From Myxococcales bacterium (GTDB lineage: Bacteria; Myxococcota_A; Bradymonadia; UBA7976; UBA1532), in the NCBI GenBank assembly GCA_020633465.1, contig JACKDN010000017.1:140911-204910 (forward strand): a stretch of DNA of 64,000 bases, in the 5' to 3' direction. Below are positions 8,143 through 15,571 of the stretch, one piece after another. The position numbers and the translations under genes are program-made. Under the pieces are notes generated by a model. It was not told where the DNA came from and ran no database searches. It saw only the letters and a program-made list of their open reading frames with translations. The stretch's first letter is position 1, and the number at the start of each line of letters is the position of its first letter.

Positions 8143-8997
8143 GTGTTGACCGCCCTGCGCCCCGTGCCCGAGCACATCGTCCGCCCACCGTACGCGCGCG
8201 GCGCGCCGGATCCGCGGCCGCCCCTCGTCAAGTCGCCCGAGGTGATCGAGCGCATGCGCCGGGCGGGCCGCGTCGCGCGCGCGGTGCTCGACGAGGTGCT
8301 CGCGGCCGTCGCGCCCGGCGTCACCACCGAGCAGCTCGACCGCGTGGCCCACGACGCCACCGTCGCCCGCGGCGGCTACCCCAGCCCGCTGGGGTACCGC
8401 GGCTTCCCCAAGTCGCTGTGCACCTCGATCAACGAGGTCGTCTGTCACGGCATCCCCGGCCACCGCCGCTTGCTCGACGGCGACATCATCAACTGCGACG
8501 TGACCGTGTACCTCGACGGCGTCCACGGCGACTGCAGCGAGACCGTCTTCGTCGGCACGCCCACGCCTGCCGCGCGCACCCTGGTCGAGCACACCTTCCA
8601 GGCCATGTGGCGCGGCATCGAGGCCGTGCGCGACGGCGCGCGCGTCAACGCGATCGGCAAGGCGATCGAGCAGTACGTGAAGCCGCTGGGCTACGGCGTC
8701 GTGCGCGAGTTCGGGGGGCACGGCATCGGCGAGTGCTTCCACATGGCGCCGAACGTGCTGCACTACTTCGAGCGGCGCAACCGCCAGAAGCTGCAGGCGG
8801 GCATGACCTTGACCGTCGAGCCGATGATCAACGCCGGCGACGCGCGCTGCGCGCTGCTGTCCGACGGCTGGACGGCGGTGACCCGCGACGGCAGCCTGAG
8901 CGCCCAGTTCGAGCACACGCTGCTCGTCACCCGCGACGGGTGCGAGGTGCTGACGCTGGGCGACGATCCGCGGCCCTTCTTCCAGCGCGGGGCCTGA
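8143..8997 (+). CDS. map: methionine aminopeptidase, type I
   Basis: This 284-residue cytosolic metalloprotease removes N-terminal Met from nascent proteins. All five metal ligands appear in order: the two Asp in NCDVTVYLDGVHGDCSE, the His in FGGHGIGECFH, the Glu in TVEPMINAG and the Glu in QFEHTLLV. The N-terminal extension of about 30 residues (LRPVPEHIVRPPYARG) is common in Map proteins of actinobacteria and deltaproteobacteria. I chose GTG 8143, but TTG 8146 is equally possible. CGGAG lies just upstream. Confidence 0.94.
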   Translation: MLTALRPVPEHIVRPPYARGAPDPRPPLVKSPEVIERMRRAGRVARAVLDEVLAAVAPGVTTEQLDRVAHDATVARGGYPSPLGYRGFPKSLCTSINEVVCHGIPGHRRLLDGDIINCDVTVYLDGVHGDCSETVFVGTPTPAARTLVEHTFQAMWRGIEAVRDGARVNAIGKAIEQYVKPLGYGVVREFGGHGIGECFHMAPNVLHYFERRNRQKLQAGMTLTVEPMINAGDARCALLSDGWTAVTRDGSLSAQFEHTLLVTRDGCEVLTLGDDPRPFFQRGA

Positions 8998-8998
8998 C

Positions 8999-9430
8999 TC
9001 ACAGCCCGGCGCGCAGATCCCCGAGCTCCGAAGCGACCCCCCGGGCGCGGGCCAGCGCCGTCCGCAGCGCGTCCGGCGTGACCGGCGTGGCCTCGGGATC
9101 GGGCAGCGCGGCCTCGGCGCGCGCCAGCCGCTCGGTCAGCCACCGCGCCTCCTCGGCGTCCAGCGCCGCCGCCGCCTGCCGCAGCCGGGCGATGTCGGCC
9201 TTGGCCTCGGCGACGAGGTCGGCGAGCACCCGCCGATCGTTCTCGCGGTGCAGGCGCCGGTGGCGCGCGAGGAAGCCGGCCGCGCCGACGGTGAGCACGA
9301 GCAGGGCGAGGCCCACCAGCACGTACAGCCGCGGGCCGGACAGCGTCTCGGGCTCGGCGTGGGGCCAGCCCTGGCTCTGGGCGTGGGCGGCGCCGGCCAC
9401 CAGCAGCCCCGGCAGCGCGAGCGTTCTCAT
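8999..9430 (-). CDS. small membrane-anchored coiled-coil protein
   Basis: This is a 143-residue protein of unknown function. It begins with a signal-like segment (MRTLALPGLLVAGAAHAQS), then one transmembrane helix (LYVLVGLALLVLTVGAAGFLA, about residues 35-55). A long charged helical region rich in Ala, Glu and Arg follows and looks coiled coil. The start ATG overlaps the stop of the upstream permease gene (ATGA), so the two are probably one transcript. The layout recalls small accessory subunits of transporters, but I recognise no family. Confidence 0.6.
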   Translation of the reverse strand: MRTLALPGLLVAGAAHAQSQGWPHAEPETLSGPRLYVLVGLALLVLTVGAAGFLARHRRLHRENDRRVLADLVAEAKADIARLRQAAAALDAEEARWLTERLARAEAALPDPEATPVTPDALRTALARARGVASELGDLRAGL

Positions 9431-11056
9431 GGGGTCTCCCGGGCGATCGCGTGGTCGTTCGGCCCGTGCGCGTGGCCTGGGCCGTGGTCGTGCGCTCCCA
9501 GCGCGCCGTCGACCAGCGCGCGCGGGCCCCGCCGCGAGGTCACCACGCCGGCCAACAACAGCGTGGCCCACGCCGCGATCCGGCCAGGGTCGACCCCCAC
9601 GGGCGCGGCGGCGCCCGAGGCGCCCGGCAGCACGCCGACGATCGCGCCCGCGGCCAGCGCGCCGGCCACCACGAGGGCGGCCGCGACGACGCCGCGGTGG
9701 CCCGCCTGCGTCAGCCGGTGATCCAGCCGACCTTCGATGGCGGCGGCGGCGAACAGCAGCGCCGCCGCGGCGCCCGCGTGGCCGGCGCTCCACACCACCG
9801 CGGCCACGGGCACGGCCAGCGCCAGGCCCAATCGGCCGGCGACCGCGGCGGTGGCGCCGGCCAGGCCCAGGGCCAGATCGACGGGGGTGTGCGGCTGCAG
9901 GTGGCCGATCCAGTGGGGCCAGGCCGCCCGCGGCGAGGCACCCGATCAGCACCGGGGCAGCGCGCGCTCGGCGGCCGCGAGCGTCGCGCGCACGCGGCCC
10001 TCCGCCGGCGCGTCGGGGCGCCGTGCAGCGCGGCCGCGGCGGCGGCCAGCAGCGCGATCAGGACGGCGGGCCCCCAGCCCGCCAGGGCGGGCGCGATGAG
10101 CAAGGCCGCGGGCGCGGCGGCCCCGGCCAGCCAGCGCAGCCCGCCCGTCGCCGCGCGCCCCGGTGGCGGGCGAGGCCCGCCAGGAGCACGGCGCCCAACA
10201 GGCCGGGGGCGGCGCGCTCGACCAGGTGCAGGACCTCGAGCGCGGCCTCGGCGTGGGCCTCGTAGGTCACGAGACCCACCACGCCGAAGCCCAGCGCGGC
10301 GCCCCACGCGCCGGCCCGCGCCGCGCCCTCGGCGGCGCGCTCGGCGTCGACGTGCACGTGGGCCGCCGGGTGCTCGGCGTGCGCGCAGTCGGGATCGCCG
10401 TGGACCGTCTCGCTGGCGTGCGCGGCGCCGTGGTGGTGGGTCAGGCCGCGCGGCGACACCTCGTGCAGCATGACGTGCAACAGCGAGCCGCCGACCAGCG
10501 CGTCGAAGGCGCCCAGGGCCACCTCGGGCGCGGCGCCGTGCAGCGAGCTGCCGAGGGCCAGCCCGCCCAGGGTGAACGCGGCGACGACGGCCAGGGCGCC
10601 CCAGGCCACGCGGGGCCCGTGCAGCGGCCGCACGACCCACCAGACGAACAGGCCGACGGGCAGGCGGTGCAGGACGACGCCGAGGGCGAGGGCGGGGGAG
10701 CGCTCGGCGCCCGCCAGCGCGCCCCCGTCGACCAGGGCGTGCGCGGCCAGGGCGAGCAGGGCGGCCCAGACGACGCGGCGGGGACGCGCGCCGTGCGCCA
10801 GCGGGCCCTCGATGAGCAGCGGCAGCAGGGCGCCGAGGAAGGCCGCGCCGAGCGCCCAGCCGCCGGCGTGCTCGAGCGCCTCGGGCAGCAGGTGCAGCAG
10901 CACCAGGCCGCCGAGGGCCACCAGCACGAAGCCGTCGATGGCCGCGCCCAGCCCGCGCGCCCGGGCGGCGAGGCGCAGCAGCAGAGGGCCGACGAAGAGC
11001 GCGACGATGCTGGCGAGGACGAAGAGCAGCGGGGGGCCTCCGGGGGGACGCGGCAC
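9427..11056 (-). pseudogene. ZIP-like metal permease gene, frame-disrupted
   Basis: Reading minus from GTG 11056, a polytopic membrane protein is coded in pieces in three frames. The N-terminal piece has ZIP-like features: LHLLPEALEHAGGW, the LHRLPVG segment where ZIP proteins have HxxPEG, LLHVMLHEVSP, and a His-rich loop (THHHGAAHASE, HAEHPAAHVHVD). Frame changes near 10160, 10015, 9953 and 9915 each fall at a run of four C or G. Adding one base to the first three runs and removing one from the last restores a continuous protein of about 540 residues ending in a HDHGPGHAHG tail. This suggests consensus errors rather than decay. Zinc transport is inferred from the neighbouring ZnuA-like and Fur-like genes. 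Confidence 0.6.
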
Positions 11057-11084
11057 CGTAGAGGATCACCGAGGGGCCGACAAG

Positions 11085-11101
11085 ATGCAGTCGGGTTGCA
11101 T
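11085..11101. promoter_or_regulatory. palindromic operator-like site 1 (Zur-type candidate)
   Basis: This 17-base imperfect palindrome has outer halves ATGCA and TGCAT and lies in the divergent region between the permease gene (-) and the small membrane protein (+). Its centre is 27 bases from that of site 2, with which it shares the ATGCA...GTTGCA pattern. Fur-family repressors bind short dyads of this kind, and a Fur/Zur homologue is coded at 15088-15513. Assignment to zinc is inferred from context. Confidence 0.5.
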
Positions 11102-11111
11102 TGAGGTCTTG

Positions 11112-11128
11112 ATGCAACTATGTTGCAG
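11112..11128. promoter_or_regulatory. palindromic operator-like site 2 (Zur-type candidate)
   Basis: TGCAAC at 11113-11118 and GTTGCA at 11122-11127 form a perfect inverted repeat around TAT. Together with site 1 this gives two related dyads in the divergent promoter. Because it covers the first in-frame ATG of the plus-strand gene, it argues that this gene really begins downstream, at GTG 11154. Confidence 0.55.
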
Positions 11129-11153
11129 CGGCCGTCCCGAGCTCGAGGTCGCC

Positions 11154-11558
11154 GTGCCCCCGCCCCTCGCCCCCGTCGCCGACCGCCTGCGCGCCCTGCT
11201 GGGCGCCGCGTGCGTCGTGGCGGTGGGGTTGGTGCTGGTGGGCAACCTGGGCACCCTTGCGCACCTGGGCCTGGTGGCCCACGCGCCGGGCGCCGACGGC
11301 ATGGTGCACGTCGACTGCACGATGACGGCGCCGCCCCCGGCCGACACCGGCCTCGGCAACGCGGTCGACGGCCACGGGCACGACGGCTGCCACCTGAGCC
11401 AGGCCGAGCGCCCCTCGGTGGACGTCCCGCTGCCCGGCGCGGCGTTGTCGGCCCGCCAACCGGCGGTGGCCTTGGCCCCGCCAGGGCTGCCCCCCGCGAC
11501 GCCCCGCGCCGCCCGCGCCCTGTACCGCCTGGCCCCCAAGCAGTCGCCCCCCGCCTGA
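11154..11558 (+). CDS. small membrane protein of the metal cluster
   Basis: This is a 134-residue protein of unknown family. A hydrophobic helix (LLGAACVVAVGLVLVGNL) follows a short Pro-rich N-terminus. The exported part contains the potential metal-binding stretch VDGHGHDGCHL and a Pro/Ala-rich tail. GTG 11154 is preferred to ATG 11112, because GAGG precedes it and the upstream ATG lies inside the palindromic site. It is the first plus-strand gene after the divergent promoter, so it is probably co-regulated with the porin and binding protein. Its role is unknown. Confidence 0.5.
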   Translation: MPPPLAPVADRLRALLGAACVVAVGLVLVGNLGTLAHLGLVAHAPGADGMVHVDCTMTAPPPADTGLGNAVDGHGHDGCHLSQAERPSVDVPLPGAALSARQPAVALAPPGLPPATPRAARALYRLAPKQSPPA

Positions 11559-11660
11559 GCCGCCCGACGGTCGCCCCCGCGGCGATCCTCCCCCGGTGTC
11601 CCGACCTGGGCGCGCCTCGGCGTGCCCCCCCACGCGGCCCCGCGCCGCGCGAGCGATGTC

Positions 11661-12875
11661 ATGAACGGTCCCCGTGCCTGGGCCGCCCTCGTCGGGCTGG
11701 CCCTGGGCGCCGCGCTGCCCGCCCGGGCGGCCGCGCCCGACGATCCGGGCCTCGATCCGGCCGAGCAGGCCGCGCTCGAGGCCGCCCTGCACGCCGACGC
11801 CGCCGCCGTCGAGGACGCCGTGCACCCCACGCCGGTGGTGGTCGCGGCGGGCGCCGGCAGCAGCAACCCGGACATCTCGTTGGTGCTCGACACCGCCGGC
11901 GCCTGGTTCTCGGACGACCCGGCACAGCTCGGCGGGCACGATCCCAACCGCACCGGCTTCGTCCTGCAGCAGCTCGAGATGAACGTCGTGTCGAACGTCG
12001 ATCCGTTCTTCCGCTTCGAGGCGAACATCGTCTTCGCGGAGTTCGGCGTCGAGGTCGAAGAGGCCTACGCGACCACGCTGGCCCTGCCCGGCAACCTGCA
12101 GCTGCGCGCCGGCCAGTTCCTCACGCGCTTCGGTCGCCTGAACCCCACGCACCCGCACGCCTGGGACTTCGTCGACCAGCCCCTGGTCAACGGCAAGTTC
12201 TTCGGCAGCGAGGGCAGCCGCGGCCTGGGCGCCGAGGTGTCGTGGCTGTCGCCGTTGCCCTGGTACGCCGAGCTGGCCGGCGCCGTGACCAACGCCCACC
12301 AGGCGTGCTGCGCCCGCAGCTTCTACGGCGGGGACGACCTGGGCGTCGAGGATCCCCGCGACCTGCTCGCCACCCTGACGCTGAAGCAGTTCTTCGACCT
12401 GTCACGCACCTGGGGCCTGAAGCTGGGCCTGTCCACTCAGCTCGGCCCCAACCCGACCGGGCAGGGGAACCGCACCGACATCTACGGCGCCGACCTGTAC
12501 CTGCGCTATCGCGATCCCGGCAGCCGCGGCGCGCTGTCGCTGCAGGTCGAGGGCATGGTGCGCAGCCGGCAGGTGCCCGACGATCGCCTGCAGGACGCCG
12601 GCGGCTACGCCCAGCTCGTTTGGGACATCGATCCCGAGTGGTCGGTGGGTGGGCGCTACGAGTACGTCTCGGGCGTCGAGGACGATCCGCTCGATCCCGC
12701 CTGGGACACCGCGCGTCAGCGCGCCAGCGCTCAGCTCACCTACTACCCGTCTCACTTCTCGCGCCTGCGCCTCCAGGGCAACCACGACCGCCTGCCCGAC
12801 CGCGACGACGCCCTGTGGGGCGCCATGCTCGCGCTCGAGGTGGTCGTCGGGGCCCACGGCGCGCACGGCTATTGA
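11661..12875 (+). CDS. porin-like outer-membrane protein of the metal cluster
   Basis: This 404-residue exported protein starts with a cleavable signal (LVGLALGAALPARAAAPDD). A short Ala-rich helical linker is followed by alternating hydrophobic beta-strands with aromatic girdles (LQQLEMNVVSNVDPFFRFE, LQLRAGQFLTRFGRLNP, YAQLVWDIDPEWSVGGRYE), as in 16-stranded phosphate-selective-type porins. ATG 11661 places the signal at the N-terminus. The ZnuA-like gene follows after 13 bases. Similar barrels often precede metal ABC binding proteins in deltaproteobacteria, so zinc entry across the outer membrane is a fair inference, but no residue proves it. Confidence 0.72.
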   Translation: MNGPRAWAALVGLALGAALPARAAAPDDPGLDPAEQAALEAALHADAAAVEDAVHPTPVVVAAGAGSSNPDISLVLDTAGAWFSDDPAQLGGHDPNRTGFVLQQLEMNVVSNVDPFFRFEANIVFAEFGVEVEEAYATTLALPGNLQLRAGQFLTRFGRLNPTHPHAWDFVDQPLVNGKFFGSEGSRGLGAEVSWLSPLPWYAELAGAVTNAHQACCARSFYGGDDLGVEDPRDLLATLTLKQFFDLSRTWGLKLGLSTQLGPNPTGQGNRTDIYGADLYLRYRDPGSRGALSLQVEGMVRSRQVPDDRLQDAGGYAQLVWDIDPEWSVGGRYEYVSGVEDDPLDPAWDTARQRASAQLTYYPSHFSRLRLQGNHDRLPDRDDALWGAMLALEVVVGAHGAHGY

Positions 12876-12888
12876 ACCGGAGGTCCCG

Positions 12889-13791
12889 ATGAGAGCCCTG
12901 CTGCTCACCCTGATCTGCGCGCTGCCCGCGGTCGCCCAGGCGCGCCTCGAGGTGGTCGCGACCCTGCCCGATCTGGCCGCGCTGGCCCGCGAGGTCGGCG
13001 GCGACGCCGTCGCGGTGACCGCGCTTGTCGACGCCAACGAGGATCCCCACTACGTCGATCCCAAACCCAGCCTGGTGCTGCCGCTCAACCGCGCCGATCT
13101 GCTGATCGTCAACGGCCTCGAGCTCGAGGTCGGCTGGCTGCCCCCGCTGCAGGTGGCCGCGCGCAACGGCAACATCCAGACCGGCGCCGACGGCTACTTC
13201 GACGCCTCGTCGGTGGTCGACCGCCTGAACGTGCCCGGCGGCAAGGTCGACCGCGCGCAGGGCGACATCCACCCCGGCGGCAACCCGCACTTCGTGTTCG
13301 ACCCGCGCGCGGCGGCGCGCATCGCGACGGCGCTGGGCGACCGCATGGCGCGCCTCGATCCGACCCACGCCGAGCAGTACCGCGCCAACGCGAAGGCGCT
13401 GCACGATCGACTGGACGCGCTGGCCGAGCGCGAGCGCGCCCGCTTCGCCGCGCTGCCGGCGTCCAAGCGGCAGGTGGTCATCTACCACGACAGCCTGCCC
13501 TACCTGGCCGACTGGCTGGGCCTCACCGCGGTGGCCTTCGTCGAGCCGCGCCCGGGCATCCCGCCGACGCCGCCGCACGTGGCCAAGGTGCTGCAGCGCA
13601 TGAAGAAGGCCGAGGCGCGGGTGATCCTGCAGGAGGCGTTCTACCCCAAGAAGACGAGCGAGACGCTGGCGCGCCTGGCCGGCGGGCAGGTGGTGGTGCT
13701 CGAGGGTGGGGCGCGCTTCGACCAGGGCGACACCTACTCGGCGCGCATCACGCGCGCGGCGCAGGCGATCCATGCGGCGCTGTCTCGTTAG
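12889..13791 (+). CDS. znuA: metal ABC transporter substrate-binding protein, ZnuA-like
   Basis: This is a 300-residue periplasmic cluster A-I solute-binding protein (ZnuA/TroA fold) with signal MRALLLTLICALPAVAQA. Candidate metal ligands are the His in NEDPHYVDPKPS, the His in GGNPHFVFDP, the His in VIYHDSLPYLADW, and the acidic residue near LQEAFYP. The long His-rich loop of many ZnuA proteins is absent. GGAGG precedes ATG 12889. No ZnuB permease or ZnuC ATPase is coded in this window, so the protein must pair with a transporter elsewhere or serve the adjacent permease. It could bind Mn or another metal. Confidence 0.85.
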   Translation: MRALLLTLICALPAVAQARLEVVATLPDLAALAREVGGDAVAVTALVDANEDPHYVDPKPSLVLPLNRADLLIVNGLELEVGWLPPLQVAARNGNIQTGADGYFDASSVVDRLNVPGGKVDRAQGDIHPGGNPHFVFDPRAAARIATALGDRMARLDPTHAEQYRANAKALHDRLDALAERERARFAALPASKRQVVIYHDSLPYLADWLGLTAVAFVEPRPGIPPTPPHVAKVLQRMKKAEARVILQEAFYPKKTSETLARLAGGQVVVLEGGARFDQGDTYSARITRAAQAIHAALSR

Positions 13792-14563
13792 CGCGCTGGC
13801 GCTGCTGGCCGCCGGCTGCGCGCTCGAGGATGGGCAGCCGTGGGGGCGGCTGGCGCTCGAGGTCGAGGCGGCCTGGGCGGTGCCGGCGGGACGGGTGGAC
13901 GAAGGCGGGCGGCTGCGCACGCCGCAGGACTACCGCGTGCGCGTCGACGCGCTGGCCGTCGTGCTCGCCACCGCGCGGGTGACCTGGGCGCCGCCCGGCG
14001 AGGGCGCAACCGGCTTCGACCCCGCCGACCCACCGGCGGGCTACTCGCTGTGCCACAACGGCCACTGCCACGCGGACGACGGCCGGCTGGTGGACTACGC
14101 CGACATCGCCGCCGACCTGGCGACGGGCGGCGCGGGCGCGGCGCCCATCGCCTTCGCCGTCGCGTCGACGGCCATCGCGCTGACGGCCGACGGCGCCGCG
14201 GTGCCGGTCACCGTGACGGGCCCGGCCGTGCCCCTCGAGCGGGGCCGGGTGACGGCGGCCGAGGTGCAGGTGGTGGCGCTGCGCGTCGGCGGCGTGGCCT
14301 TCGACGCCTCGGACCGGCTGCCCGCCGAGGGGCTGCCCTTCGAGGCCGAGATCCCGCTCGACGTCCCCGTGCGGGCGCCGCTCGACGCGCCGCTCGACCG
14401 CGACGCGCCGGTCGGCGTCGACCTCGCGCTGCGGGTGATCGTCCCGCCCACGCTCTTCGACGGCCTCGACTTTTCGACCCAGCCCGACGTCGCGGCCCAC
14501 GTGGCCGCGCGCCTGAACGAGGACCTGACCCTGACCGCGCGCGTGACGCGCCACGACGACTGA
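13772..14563 (+). CDS. secreted lipoprotein with a His/Cys motif, metal cluster
   Basis: This 263-residue lipoprotein has signal and lipobox MRRCLVSALALLAAGC. The mature protein is mostly predicted beta structure and contains one striking motif, LCHNGHCHADDG, near residue 94, which could bind a metal. The start overlaps the znuA stop by 20 bases, so the two are coupled. I do not recognise the family. Position between a ZnuA-like protein and another His-rich lipoprotein suggests a metal-carrier or sensing role, but that is inference. Confidence 0.65.
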   Translation: MRRCLVSALALLAAGCALEDGQPWGRLALEVEAAWAVPAGRVDEGGRLRTPQDYRVRVDALAVVLATARVTWAPPGEGATGFDPADPPAGYSLCHNGHCHADDGRLVDYADIAADLATGGAGAAPIAFAVASTAIALTADGAAVPVTVTGPAVPLERGRVTAAEVQVVALRVGGVAFDASDRLPAEGLPFEAEIPLDVPVRAPLDAPLDRDAPVGVDLALRVIVPPTLFDGLDFSTQPDVAAHVAARLNEDLTLTARVTRHDD

Positions 14564-14574
14564 CCGAGGAGAAG

Positions 14575-15078
14575 ATGAACAACTTCCGTGCTTTGGCGCT
14601 CTGCGCCGCCGCCCTCGCCGTCACCGCCTGCGACGACGACCACGGCGACGATCACGACCACGGCGGCGAGACGCTGGCCGACGAGGCCTGCGAGCACACC
14701 ACCGAAGGCCCCTACCGCGACGTGACCGCGACGGTCGACGCGGCCGACGGTCCGGTGGCCAGCTTCGAGCACACCGGCGTGCGTATCGCGCTGGTCGACG
14801 TCATGGGCGGGAAGGGGGGCTTCGTCACCTTCGAGTCCGCCGAGGCCGCCGACTTCACGTTCTTCCTCAGCGCCAACGTGCCGCTGACCCTGCAGGACGC
14901 CACCGGCGCGCCGGTGGCCATCGAGGACACGGCCGACGTGGACGCCTGCGCCGAGGTGGCCGTGCAGTACACGGCCGAGCTCGAGGTGGGCACCTACCGC
15001 CTGAGCTTCGGCCCCACCGAGGCCACGACCGTTACGCTGGTGGCCGAGGCCGCCGGCGAGGCCCACGACCATGAGTGA
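14575..15078 (+). CDS. His/Asp-rich secreted lipoprotein, metal cluster
   Basis: This is a 167-residue lipoprotein with signal LALCAAALAVTAC. Directly after the lipidated Cys comes a metal-chelating stretch, DDDHGDDHDHGG, and the C-terminus ends AHDHE. The remaining 130 residues look like one beta-sandwich domain with two cysteines that could be disulphide-bonded. ATG 14575 has an excellent GAGGAGAAG upstream and lies 11 bases after the preceding lipoprotein. It is the last gene of the plus-strand metal operon, convergent with the Fur-like regulator. The function is unknown; zinc buffering or delivery is plausible. Confidence 0.68.
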   Translation: MNNFRALALCAAALAVTACDDDHGDDHDHGGETLADEACEHTTEGPYRDVTATVDAADGPVASFEHTGVRIALVDVMGGKGGFVTFESAEAADFTFFLSANVPLTLQDATGAPVAIEDTADVDACAEVAVQYTAELEVGTYRLSFGPTEATTVTLVAEAAGEAHDHE

Positions 15079-15087
15079 TCCCCTCGA

Positions 15088-15513
15088 TCAGTCGCAGTCG
15101 TCGCAGACGCCGCGCAGCTGCACCTCGACGCGGTTCTGCGCGACGGCCGCCGGCGCCGCGCGCGGCGCGCTGAGGTCGACCGCGAGGCCGGGCAGACACT
15201 GCACGGTGCCGCAGTCGGTGCAGACGAAGTGCGCGTGGTCGTGGCTCTCGGCCGGCCGCGCGCTCTCGAAGCGCCACACGTGATCGCCCGCGTCGAAGCG
15301 ACGCAGCAGCCCCGCCCGGGTGAGATCCATGAGGTTGCGGTAGACGCTGGCGCGATCCAGCTGGAGCTCGGCGAGGGCCTCGACGACGTCCCCGTGGCTG
15401 CGCGGCGTCTCGGCCCCGCGCAGGTGACCCAGCACGGCCACGCGCCCCTGCGTCGCGCGCAGGCCCGCCGCCCGCAGGGCGTCCTTCAGGTCGGTGGCGA
15501 GGGCCGCGTCCAT
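15088..15513 (-). CDS. Fur-family metalloregulator, probably Zur
   Basis: This 141-residue repressor has the Fur winged-helix DNA-binding domain (LRATQGRVAVLGHL, then LDRASVYRNLMDLTRAGLLRR) and a dimerisation domain with the structural zinc site CTDCGTVQC plus CDDCD at the C-terminus. DHAHFVC is the usual regulatory histidine region. The start is ATG 15513, without a strong Shine-Dalgarno. It is convergent with the metal operon, whose promoter carries two dyads. By context I favour Zur, but Fur, Mur or PerR cannot be excluded from sequence alone. Confidence 0.85.
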   Translation of the reverse strand: MDAALATDLKDALRAAGLRATQGRVAVLGHLRGAETPRSHGDVVEALAELQLDRASVYRNLMDLTRAGLLRRFDAGDHVWRFESARPAESHDHAHFVCTDCGTVQCLPGLAVDLSAPRAAPAAVAQNRVEVQLRGVCDDCD

Positions 15514-15571
15514 GGCGCCGACGGTAGCGACGGGCCCAGCGGCGCGCAACCGCGCTCGCGGGGGCGACGCG

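Noticed and set aside
9427..11056. Gene decay (true pseudogene) of the permease
   Set aside because: All frame changes fall at four-base homopolymers and are reconcilable by one base each, so a consensus error fits better, though decay is not excluded.
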